A DNA stretch of 8,147 nucleotides from Candidatus Omnitrophota bacterium (GTDB lineage: Bacteria; Omnitrophota; Gorgyraeia; B26-G9): the NCBI GenBank assembly GCA_028718845.1, contig JAQULA010000070.1:1-8147 (forward strand). Reading direction: 5' to 3'. The number at the start of each line of letters is the position of its first letter. Positions within the stretch are counted from its first letter, which is position 1. The notes beneath the pieces were generated by a model, which was not told the DNA's origin, searched no databases, and saw nothing but the letters and a program-made list of their open reading frames with translations. Positions 1 to 6,220 of the stretch are shown piece by piece. Position numbers and translations under genes: made by a program.

Positions 1-1
1 G

Positions 2-274
2 GTGGTTGAGGTGATGCCGCCGGTGGAATGGGATAAAGGCAAGGTCGTCCGGTGGCTTTGGTCGCAGCGTTTTTCTGCCGCGCAGCGCAAAGCCGGGGTG
101 CCTTTGTATGTGGGCGATGATATTACCGATGAAGATGCCTTCCGGGCGATCGCGGCAAACGGGGTCACCGTTTTTGTCGGGCGGCCGAAAAAATCCCGGG
201 CGCGGTATTATGTGAAGACCCCGGAAGAAGTGCGAAAGTTTCTGGATAAAATCGGGGACGAGATCATTGGATGA
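2..274 (+). CDS. otsB: Trehalose-6-phosphate phosphatase, C-terminal part (5' truncated by window edge)
   Basis: This is the last 90 codons of a HAD-superfamily phosphatase that removes the phosphate from trehalose-6-phosphate to give free trehalose in the cytoplasm. Two stretches show it. Near the start is a PPVEWDKGKVVRWL segment, which matches the family's conserved region carrying the HAD motif III lysine. Further on, GDDITDEDAF supplies the motif IV aspartates that hold Mg2+. The catalytic DxD motif I lies upstream and cannot be seen, so I cannot tell whether this is a stand-alone OtsB or the tail of an OtsA-OtsB fusion. The stop lies 36 bases before the ClC gene, so the two are probably co-transcribed. 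A different sugar-phosphate HAD phosphatase is possible, but GDDxTDEDAF is strongly typical of trehalose-phosphatase. Confidence 0.85.
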   Translation: MVEVMPPVEWDKGKVVRWLWSQRFSAAQRKAGVPLYVGDDITDEDAFRAIAANGVTVFVGRPKKSRARYYVKTPEEVRKFLDKIGDEIIG

Positions 275-310
275 AGCCGGGGTTGATCCGGCAAAAAGAG
301 AAGACGGGTT

Positions 311-1612
311 ATGAAAAAAAGAGTTATTGAACAATCGTTGCTGATGTTGACCGTCGGGAAATGGGTTTGTTTATCCGTAATCGTCGGGTGTATCGTCGGC
401 ATTTCCACGGCGTTGTTTCTGAAGACATTGACCTGGAGTATCGGCGCGGTTTCGGGTTACCGGTATTATTTTTTGGTTATGCCCGCGGCTTTTTTTATAA
501 GCGCATTGATCGTGAAATATCTTTCTCCCGAAGCGGAAGGGCATGGCACCGAAAAAGTGATTGAAGCGATTCACCAGAAGGACGCAAAGATCAATGCTTC
601 GGTAGTTCCGGTCAAACTGCTGGCGACGGTGATAACCATCGCCGGAGGCGGGTCGGCGGGAAAGGAAGGCCCCTGCGCCCAGATCGGCGCCGGACTGGCC
701 TCGCTGTTTGCGAAGCTGTTCCGGTTCGACGGCTATGACCGCCGCAAACTGGTCATCTGCGGGATAAGCGCCGGGTTTTCATCCGTGTTCGGGACCCCGA
801 TCGCCGGGGCGATATTCGGGGTCGAGGTTTTGTTTATCGGAGGGATCCTTTACGATGTGCTTTTGCCGTCGTTTATTTCCGGAGTCATCAGTTTTCATGT
901 TACCGAGTCTTTCGGCATAAATTATTTCTATCATCCGCTGAATGTTATCCCGGCATTCAGCCGTCCGTTTTTTATATACGTCGTTTTTGCCGGAATATTT
1001 TTCGGACTGATCTCGTTCCTGCTGATAGAATTGCTGGATGTCGGGAATAAGGTTTCCAAGGCGATTCGTCTGTGGGCGCCGTTAAAGGGGATTATCGGAG
1101 GAGGGGTGTTGATCGTAATGGCCGGTTTGTTTTCGACCCGGTATTTAGGCCTCGGGCTGGATACTATTGAACATTGTTTGCAGGGCGGCACCGTTAATGA
1201 ATTTGCGTTCCTGCTGAAGGCTGTTTTTACCAGTATAACCCTTAATTTCGGCGGAAGCGGGGGAATCGTCACTCCGATATTCTTTATCGGAACCACTGCG
1301 GGTAATCTTTTCGCCCAGTTGTTTAATTTGGATGTGGCCACTTTTTCCGCCCTGGGGTTTGTGGCTTTGCTGGCCGGTGCGGCCAATACTCCGATTGCCG
1401 CCAGCATTATGTCCATAGAGTTATTCGGTCCCCAAATCGCTCCTTATGCGGCCATAGCCTGTGTCATAAGTTTCCTGGTTACCGGGCACCGCAGTGTGTA
1501 TCCTTCTCAGATCCTGGCGTTTAAGAAGTCGAAATTTATCGATGTCGAGACCGGCAAAGAAATCGAGGATACGAAAATCCAATTCAATTTTTCCAATAAA
1601 AAGGAAGCGTAG
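311..1612 (+). CDS. ClC-family chloride channel/transporter without CBS domains
   Basis: This 433-residue polytopic membrane protein has the ClC fold, which moves chloride or similar anions across the inner membrane. The gating-glutamate motif GKEGP is at residues 117-121 (E119). The helix-N anion-site motif reads GGSGGIVTP at 314-322, and the central tyrosine is probably Y397 in the SVYPSQ segment. The first selectivity motif, GSGIP in the E. coli antiporter, is GHGT at 77-80. At the place of the antiporter's internal proton glutamate (E203 in E. coli) the protein has E172-V173, so by my hand alignment that position is valine. This hints at channel-like or weakly coupled transport but does not prove it. 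The protein ends soon after the last helices and has no CBS pair. The ATG is the first in the frame, 36 bases after otsB, with a purine-rich but weak ribosome binding site. Its 3' end carries the ribosome binding site of the next gene, two bases away. Family assignment is firm; substrate and mechanism are open. Confidence 0.93.
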   Translation: MKKRVIEQSLLMLTVGKWVCLSVIVGCIVGISTALFLKTLTWSIGAVSGYRYYFLVMPAAFFISALIVKYLSPEAEGHGTEKVIEAIHQKDAKINASVVPVKLLATVITIAGGGSAGKEGPCAQIGAGLASLFAKLFRFDGYDRRKLVICGISAGFSSVFGTPIAGAIFGVEVLFIGGILYDVLLPSFISGVISFHVTESFGINYFYHPLNVIPAFSRPFFIYVVFAGIFFGLISFLLIELLDVGNKVSKAIRLWAPLKGIIGGGVLIVMAGLFSTRYLGLGLDTIEHCLQGGTVNEFAFLLKAVFTSITLNFGGSGGIVTPIFFIGTTAGNLFAQLFNLDVATFSALGFVALLAGAANTPIAASIMSIELFGPQIAPYAAIACVISFLVTGHRSVYPSQILAFKKSKFIDVETGKEIEDTKIQFNFSNKKEA

Positions 1613-1614
1613 CC

Positions 1615-2283
1615 ATGAAATTAACACGGGCCCAGGAATCTTTCCGATTTTATACGCGGTTGAATCTTCCGGAACTGACCGGTTTGCGGGTGGCGACGTT
1701 GAGTGAATTGCTGGCCTTGCTTAAGACCGTTCCCGGATCTTCGATTTATCACCACACCCACCGGTTTTTGCAGCAGCACCAATATCTTTCTCCCGAGCCT
1801 CCGAACGATTTCGCGTATTGGGTCAGCGAAGTGCTCGGCGAAGATGAGTTGGGTGAACTGCTGGCCAGTATCGACACCGTGCAGTATGCGACGATTCGTC
1901 AGCTCCGGGAGAAGATCATCGAAACGATCGAAACCTATCTTAAAGAAAATAAATCCGCCGCCAGAAAATTCGCCCGCGAGGGTGAAGAATTCCATTTTAT
2001 CAAGTCGGTGAGTTTTGTGCTTCCCACGCATTATTGTGTTTATGACTTGAAAGAATTTTCCGAGGTCCTGGCCAAGGTGACCATCGATTCCATATATTTC
2101 CATATTTTTGAAGCCAGGCTCCGGCTGGAACGGGGGAATAATGATTTTTCGAACTGGATTGAAAATTCGCTGCAGGACAAGGAACTGGCGGATCAGCTGG
2201 CGCGGCTTGACCCGTATACACAGACATTGGAAGGACTGCGAAAATCGTTGTTGGAGATAGTCCGTAAAAGATTAGAGGCATAA
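1615..2283 (+). CDS. DUF5752-like protein with two tandem copies of one domain
   Basis: This 222-residue soluble protein has no signal peptide, membrane span or catalytic motif that I can name. From memory it resembles the DUF5752 family, uncharacterised proteins found beside glycosyltransferases. The sequence is an internal duplication: about residues 10-109 and 126-220 align by eye. Each copy has F-x-F at its start (10-12, 126-128), S-I-Y-x-H (43-47, 159-163), N-D-F-x-x-W (64-69, 176-181), an E-L-x-x-x-L-A-x-x-D stretch (78-87, 190-199), and an L-R followed by an amphipathic helix. A charged linker (about 110-125) joins them. AAGGAAG at 1601-1607, inside the end of the ClC gene, is a well-spaced ribosome binding site for this ATG. 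Only one base separates its stop from the treT start, so it is probably co-translated with TreT and may bind or regulate it; that is inference. Confidence 0.85.
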   Translation: MKLTRAQESFRFYTRLNLPELTGLRVATLSELLALLKTVPGSSIYHHTHRFLQQHQYLSPEPPNDFAYWVSEVLGEDELGELLASIDTVQYATIRQLREKIIETIETYLKENKSAARKFAREGEEFHFIKSVSFVLPTHYCVYDLKEFSEVLAKVTIDSIYFHIFEARLRLERGNNDFSNWIENSLQDKELADQLARLDPYTQTLEGLRKSLLEIVRKRLEA

Positions 2284-2284
2284 T

Positions 2285-3496
2285 ATGACACGGTTGGAAG
2301 AATATACCCCGATTGTCGGGCAGTCGGTTATCGACGACCTGCGGCTTTTAGCGGAGCGGCTGCAGGGGAAACTTATTCAGCACATTAATTCGACCGCCGT
2401 CGGCGGGGGAGTCGCGGAAATTCTCAATCGCATGGTTCCTTTATTGAAAGAACTGGGAGTAGCGACCCGCTGGGATGTTATTAAGGGCGGCGAACAGTTT
2501 TTCAGTGTCACCAAGAAATTTCATAACGCCCTGCACGGCCGGCCCGAGGAACTCAATCGGCACGATTTCGATGTTTTTAAGGAAACCAGCGCCAAGAACA
2601 TCGAAGAAGTGGATACCTGCGGCGATATTGTGTTTGTGCACGACCCGCAGCCGATCATGCTCATAGAAAAACGCCGTGATAATAAATGGCTTTGGCGCTG
2701 CCATATCGATGTGTCCAATCCGGAACAGCAGGTGTGGGATTTTTTGATGGATTTTCTGGTCCGCTATGATTCCGCGGTTTTTTCCGCGCCGTCTTTTTCC
2801 CGGAAACTGCCGATCCGGCAGTTCCTGATCGCGCCTTCGATCGATCCGTTAAGCGATAAAAACAAAGAATTGCCGCCGGAGTATATCGATGCGGTGTTGA
2901 AAAAATACGCGATCCCCGCGGACAAACCGATTATTACCCAGATTTCCCGGTTTGACCGGCTGAAAGATCCGCTGGGCGTGATTGCCGCTTATCAGAAAGT
3001 CAAACGCTATATCGATTGCCGGCTGGTTTTAGCCGGCGGCGGGGCTGCCGACGACCCGGAAGGCGTGCAGGTGCTTGCCGAAGTCCAGGAAAAAGCCAAG
3101 CATGACGAGAATATCCACGTTCTTCTATTGGCGCAGAATGACCTGGAAGTCAATGCGCTGCAGCGGGCCTCGACGATCATTATGCAAAAATCATTAAAAG
3201 AAGGATTCGGCCTTACGGTTTCCGAGGCATTGTGGAAGGGCAAACCGGTGGTCGCTTCCAATGTCGGGGGTATTCCTTTGCAGATAAAACATAAATACTC
3301 CGGGTTATTATGTCATTCGATAGACGGGGCGGCCTTCGCGCTTAAACAGATGCTTAACAGTCCGGAATACGCGAAAAAGATGGGCGAAAACGGACGGGAG
3401 CATATCCGGAACAATTTTCTGCTTACCCGGCATCTCCGGGATTATATGCTTTTGTTCCTTTCTCTATATCATGGCGAAGATGTCGTAAATCTGTAA
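2285..3496 (+). CDS. treT: Trehalose synthase TreT-type GT-B glycosyltransferase (GT4)
   Basis: This 403-residue retaining glycosyltransferase looks like TreT, which reversibly joins glucose from NDP-glucose to free glucose to make trehalose in the cytoplasm. The N-terminal domain has the GGVAEIL loop (41-47), HDPQP (119-123) and WRCHID (137-142), all features I associate with TreT and trehalose phosphorylase-type proteins. The C-terminal domain has SRFDRLKDP (221-229) and the retaining E-x7-E nucleotide-sugar motif with E306 and E314 inside KEGFGLTVSEALWKGKPVV. Length is typical of the family. AGAGG at 2274-2278 lies six bases before the ATG, and the upstream gene ends one base before it. 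The otsB fragment upstream supports a trehalose context. The alternatives are trehalose phosphorylase (same fold, phosphate as partner) or another GT4 enzyme; sequence alone does not settle donor or direction. Confidence 0.85.
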   Translation: MTRLEEYTPIVGQSVIDDLRLLAERLQGKLIQHINSTAVGGGVAEILNRMVPLLKELGVATRWDVIKGGEQFFSVTKKFHNALHGRPEELNRHDFDVFKETSAKNIEEVDTCGDIVFVHDPQPIMLIEKRRDNKWLWRCHIDVSNPEQQVWDFLMDFLVRYDSAVFSAPSFSRKLPIRQFLIAPSIDPLSDKNKELPPEYIDAVLKKYAIPADKPIITQISRFDRLKDPLGVIAAYQKVKRYIDCRLVLAGGGAADDPEGVQVLAEVQEKAKHDENIHVLLLAQNDLEVNALQRASTIIMQKSLKEGFGLTVSEALWKGKPVVASNVGGIPLQIKHKYSGLLCHSIDGAAFALKQMLNSPEYAKKMGENGREHIRNNFLLTRHLRDYMLLFLSLYHGEDVVNL

Positions 3497-3512
3497 CGGT
3501 GAAGGGGGCGCG

Positions 3513-3641
3513 GTGAAGTTAAGCGGATGGATCTTTATGACGGCGACGTGGGTGTTTATTATCAGCCTGGCGGTTTTTTGCTTTAGCCGGGTACTCCGGA
3601 AAGGGGCCGGCGGCGGAGATTCGAATAAAACAAGATCCTGA
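3513..3641 (+). CDS. Small single-span membrane protein (42 codons)
   Basis: A short gene begins at a GTG preceded by GAAGGGGG (3501-3508), a good ribosome binding site, 16 bases after the treT stop. The product starts MKLSGWIFMTATWVFIISL, continues as a hydrophobic helix to about residue 28, and ends in a basic, Gly-rich tail (RKGAGGGDSNKTRS). One membrane span with the positive tail in the cytoplasm is the likely topology. I do not recognise a named family. Small proteins with a GWIFM start and a Trp-rich span resemble small accessory subunits of transporters, but no transporter other than ClC lies nearby. The clean start, ribosome binding site, tight packing and amphipathic layout argue for a real gene. 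An internal ATG at 3537 would remove half of the span and is less likely. Confidence 0.6.
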   Translation: MKLSGWIFMTATWVFIISLAVFCFSRVLRKGAGGGDSNKTRS

Positions 3642-3671
3642 AGTAATGGGATAACCGGTTTCGGCCCAATC

Positions 3672-3682
3672 GGAGGGAGGGG
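3672..3682 (+). promoter_or_regulatory. Strong Shine-Dalgarno that sets the GTG start at 3685
   Basis: The purine run GGAGGGAGGGG ends two bases before the GTG at 3685. Its first GGAGG sits about eight bases from that GTG. No ATG is as well placed, so this site makes the GTG start credible. Confidence 0.65.
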
Positions 3683-3684
3683 TT

Positions 3685-3888
3685 GTGGGATTTTTTTCGA
3701 ATATAAACGAAAGAATCAGCAGATTGACGGTAATCGATGTGGGAATGATCAAATGGTCGGTTTTTTTCGCCACGATTATTATCGTTAAACTATTTCCCCG
3801 CTTGCTGGATATCAACTATGCGGTTTTATTGCCGCTCCTCATCGTTTGCGCCGCACGGCCGTTGTATAAAATCTGGATCAGGAAATAA
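3685..3888 (+). CDS. Small two-span membrane protein (67 codons), function unknown
   Basis: The 67-residue product begins MGFFSNINERISRLTVIDVG, a short amphipathic and charged N-terminus. Two hydrophobic segments follow, about residues 21-41 (IKWSVFFATIIIVKLFP) and 44-58 (INYAVLLPLLIVCAA), and the tail is basic (RPLYKIWIRK). The layout suggests a small inner-membrane hairpin protein with both ends in the cytoplasm. I have an impression of similar uncharacterised proteins in other uncultured bacteria but cannot name a family. The GTG start is supported by the purine-rich site just upstream. It lies 43 bases after the 42-codon gene, so the two could form a pair, and neither has recognisable catalytic residues. 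Confidence is good that it is a gene and nil for a specific function. Confidence 0.75.
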   Translation: MGFFSNINERISRLTVIDVGMIKWSVFFATIIIVKLFPRLLDINYAVLLPLLIVCAARPLYKIWIRK

Positions 3889-3988
3889 GAAACGCGATGC
3901 CGTTTCCCCGGGGAGGGGTATCGTAAATTGCGCTGGGTCAAATCCGGGACCGCGGTAATAATCCGGCAAGGTTTTCTGAGGTGAATCG
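3889..3988 (+). other. 100-base intergenic spacer with a small hairpin
   Basis: Immediately after the stop of the 67-codon gene, GAAACG (3889-3894) and CGTTTC (3901-3906) can form a perfect 6-bp stem around a 6-base loop. It is followed by the palindrome CCCCGGGG, not by a T tract, so it does not look like an intrinsic terminator. It could protect an mRNA 3' end or be chance. The rest of the spacer shows only the tatD ribosome binding site (GAGGTGA, 3978-3984); I could not place a convincing promoter. Confidence 0.3.
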
Positions 3989-4753
3989 ATGATTGACGCG
4001 CATGCGCATGTCCAGGATGAACGGCTTAAGGACCGGCGGGATGCGGTGATTGCCCGGGCCCGGCAGGCCGGGATCAGCGCGATTGTCTGCTGCGGCACGG
4101 GAGAAGCGGACTGGCCGTCGGTGCTGATGCTGGCCCGGCAGTATCCGGATATAATTATTCCGTCATTCGGCGTGCATCCCGGGTATGTTCATACTTGCTC
4201 GCCAGCCTGGCGGGAGCGGCTTGAGGATTTCCTGGCGGAAACTGCTTCTTCCGCCGTGGGCGAGATCGGCCTGGATTTCGCGCGGGAAGAATTCGATTCC
4301 GGGCGGCAGCGCGAGGTGTTTATTGCGCAGCTGGCCCTGGCCAAAAAATATAATCGTCCGGTATCGATCCATTGCCGCAAGGCTTGGGAGGTATTGATCG
4401 GGATTCTCAAGGACCAAGGACCGTTTGAACACGGCGGGATTATCCATTCGTATTCGGGTACGCCGTATTATGTCCCGATCCTGTGCGAACTGGGTTTGTC
4501 GATCTCTTTTTCCGGGTCGATCACCCGTGCGAATAATAAAAAAGGCCGGACATCGCTTATGTCCGTGCCATTGGAGCATCTTGTCGTGGAAACGGATTCT
4601 CCGGATATCGTTCCGGCCGGGGTCGAGGGGGTAAATGAACCGGCGAATCTGGTTTTCGCGGTAAAAACCATTGCGGCCCTGCTCGGCCGCGGCGAAGCAG
4701 ACATCGCCCGGATCACCGCCGACAACACCCGGCGGATCTTCAGGAAACCCTGA
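3989..4753 (+). CDS. tatD: TatD-family metal-dependent hydrolase (DNase)
   Basis: This 254-residue TIM-barrel metallohydrolase belongs to the TatD family, cytoplasmic 3'-5' exonucleases of single-stranded DNA or RNA linked to DNA repair and nucleic-acid quality control. The expected metal ligands are all visible: H5 and H7 in IDAHAH, E92 in GEIGLDF, H128 in SIHCRKAW, H153 in IIHSYSG and D203 in the VETDSPD signature. Length matches the family (about 250-265). The gene has a good ribosome binding site, GAGGTGA, five bases before its ATG. It ends two bases before tcdA, so the two are surely co-transcribed. The exact in vivo substrate of TatD paralogues varies, and other members act on peptides or D-aminoacyl-tRNA, so DNase is the default reading only. 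Confidence 0.92.
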   Translation: MIDAHAHVQDERLKDRRDAVIARARQAGISAIVCCGTGEADWPSVLMLARQYPDIIIPSFGVHPGYVHTCSPAWRERLEDFLAETASSAVGEIGLDFAREEFDSGRQREVFIAQLALAKKYNRPVSIHCRKAWEVLIGILKDQGPFEHGGIIHSYSGTPYYVPILCELGLSISFSGSITRANNKKGRTSLMSVPLEHLVVETDSPDIVPAGVEGVNEPANLVFAVKTIAALLGRGEADIARITADNTRRIFRKP

Positions 4754-4755
4754 AT

Positions 4756-5502
4756 ATGGATGAACGATTCACACGTACAGAGCAGTTAATCGGCAGTGCC
4801 GCTATGGAAAAACTCGCTAAGGCCAGGGTTGCGGTGTTCGGGTTGGGCGCGGTGGGTTCTTTTGCGGTGGAGTCGCTGGCCCGTTCCGGCGTAGGGGAAT
4901 TCATCCTTATCGATTTTGACCGGGTCAGGCATAGTAATTTCAACCGTCAGCTGCCGGCTCTGGAATCGAACCTGGGGAGATTAAAAGCGGAATTAATGTC
5001 CGAACGGATCCGGGAGATCAATCCCGCTGCCAGGGTAACCGTGCACGCCGTTTTTGCGGACAATCAGAATTTTGAGCGGTTGCTGGAAAATGGGCCGGAT
5101 ACGGTTATCGACGCCATCGACAGCCTCAATCCCAAGACGGAACTGATCTCGTTTTGCGTTGTCCGGGGTATTCCCATAATATCCTCGATGGGCGCAGGAG
5201 CGCGCTTAGATCCTCTGGCTGTCCGGGCCGGGGATATCTCGGAAATACATACCTGCGCGTTGGCCCGCAGAATTCGCCGCCAGCTGAAAAGGAATCATGG
5301 TATCGATACCGGTTTGCGCTGCGTGTATTCGATCGAGAAACCGCGTAAGCCGGCGGTTGCTCCGAAAATAGAAGAGGAATATTATCAGCGCGGCCGCCGG
5401 CGGATCCCGGTGGGGACGATTTCCTATCTTCCCGCGATGTTCGGGTTGATGATATCATCCGAAGTGATGAGCCTGCTGATCGGAGAGCAAGGCGCAGCAT
5501 AG
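4756..5502 (+). CDS. tcdA: tRNA threonylcarbamoyladenosine dehydratase (ThiF/E1-like)
   Basis: This 248-residue ThiF/MoeB-type E1-like enzyme closely fits TcdA (CsdL/YgdL). TcdA uses ATP to cyclise the t6A side chain at tRNA position 37 to ct6A, which sharpens decoding of ANN codons. The N-terminus MDERFTRTEQLIG is typical. The nucleotide loop GLGAVGS is at 29-35, the N-x-N-R-Q motif at 61-65 (NFNRQ), and DAID at 119-122. The TcdA-specific part SMGAGARLDP is followed by DISEIHTCALARRIRRQLK and the C-terminal RGRRRIPVGT segment. The usual CPLAR reads CALAR here. It is slightly shorter than the E. coli enzyme (268 residues) because the C-terminal tail is short. It starts two bases after the tatD stop. 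Full function also needs t6A synthesis genes and often a CsdA/CsdE sulfur-transfer pair, none of which lie in the window. Confidence 0.92.
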   Translation: MDERFTRTEQLIGSAAMEKLAKARVAVFGLGAVGSFAVESLARSGVGEFILIDFDRVRHSNFNRQLPALESNLGRLKAELMSERIREINPAARVTVHAVFADNQNFERLLENGPDTVIDAIDSLNPKTELISFCVVRGIPIISSMGAGARLDPLAVRAGDISEIHTCALARRIRRQLKRNHGIDTGLRCVYSIEKPRKPAVAPKIEEEYYQRGRRRIPVGTISYLPAMFGLMISSEVMSLLIGEQGAA

Positions 5503-5535
5503 TCGGTGAAAAGAATAAGAGTGCAACCATCATAA

Positions 5536-5543
5536 AAGGCAGG
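5536..5543 (+). promoter_or_regulatory. Ribosome binding site selecting ATG 5550 over TTG 5544
   Basis: AAGGCAGG ends six bases before ATG 5550, a normal spacing. The in-frame TTG at 5544 would directly abut this site, so translation most likely starts at 5550. Confidence 0.55.
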
Positions 5544-5549
5544 TTGAAG

Positions 5550-6203
5550 ATGAAAATAGTACTTATCGCGTCAAGTCCGCGGAAGGAAAAGAGTCAAACC
5601 CTGGTTTTAGCCAAGGAGGTGTTGCGCGGATGCGCCGGCCCGGAAGAGCCGGAGGTTATTCATCTTTGCGACTATCGGATGGAATTTTGCCAGCATTGTG
5701 AAAAATGTCATGAAAAGATCCTGCAGTGCCCGATTCAGGATGACGTGTTCCCGATTTTGGATAAGCTGCTTAAAGCGGACGGTATAATCCTGGCCAGTCC
5801 GAATTATATCAATCAGGTAACCGCTTCGCTGAAAACCCTGTTTGACCGTTCCACTCATTTTATCCACTGCCAACGGCTTTTGGGGAAATATATCGCCGGG
5901 GTGGTTTCTTCCGGGAGCGGCCGGGACAAAGAAGTTTTGGATTACCTGAAGTATTACAGTCATATCTGCGGAGCGCAGTTTGTCGGGGGAGTGGACGCTG
6001 CGGTGCCGGTTTCCGACGCGAAAAAAGCCGGGGCTTTTAAGCTGGGGACGGCGCTTAAATCCGCCATCCAGGAAAAAAGAGCATTCCCGGATCAGCTGAA
6101 AAGTATCGAGGCGGCCAAGACTCATTTCAAGCCGGTCATGGAAAAACGCAAAGATGAGTGGGCTGAGGAATATAAATATTGGAAAGACAAGGGCTGGCTG
6201 TAA
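5550..6203 (+). CDS. Iron-sulfur flavoprotein / NADPH-dependent FMN reductase family
   Basis: This 217-residue protein has the flavodoxin-like fold of NAD(P)H-dependent FMN reductases. The FMN-phosphate loop is IASSPRKEKSQT (6-17), and the isoalloxazine-side segment is ASPNYINQVTASLKTLFDR. A compact cysteine motif, C47-x2-C50-x2-C53-x6-C60 followed by DD, matches the 4Fe-4S-binding pattern of archaeal and anaerobe iron-sulfur flavoproteins (Isf). Such proteins move electrons between ferredoxin or other carriers and small acceptors, or detoxify O2 and peroxide. The C-terminal third is charged and helical and ends in an aromatic-rich tail. The partner and substrate cannot be read from sequence. 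It begins 47 bases after tcdA, and the amidohydrolase start follows 17 bases after its stop, so these two are probably co-transcribed. Confidence 0.82.
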   Translation: MKIVLIASSPRKEKSQTLVLAKEVLRGCAGPEEPEVIHLCDYRMEFCQHCEKCHEKILQCPIQDDVFPILDKLLKADGIILASPNYINQVTASLKTLFDRSTHFIHCQRLLGKYIAGVVSSGSGRDKEVLDYLKYYSHICGAQFVGGVDAAVPVSDAKKAGAFKLGTALKSAIQEKRAFPDQLKSIEAAKTHFKPVMEKRKDEWAEEYKYWKDKGWL

Positions 6204-6220
6204 GAAAGGAACCGGGAACA

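Noticed and set aside
931..1416. 161-codon open frame on the minus strand inside the ClC gene
   Set aside because: It lies wholly within the ClC coding sequence, is low in recognisable motifs and rich in Pro, Asn and Thr as expected of an antisense shadow. The + strand frame has clear family motifs.
1621..2103. 160-codon minus-strand open frame opposite the DUF5752-like gene
   Set aside because: It sits inside a + strand gene that shows a clear internal repeat and proper ribosome binding site. The antisense frame shows no motif.
3928..3962. Promoter before tatD (TTGCGC and TAATAAT)
   Set aside because: The best -10-like box is about 23 bases from the -35-like box, too far, and no better pair was found. 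Read-through from upstream is as likely.
6179..6220. Upstream ATG extension of the amidohydrolase
   Set aside because: It would overlap the flavoprotein and add 14 residues before the N-terminal HxH strand. ATG 6221 has a ribosome binding site and the normal motif position.
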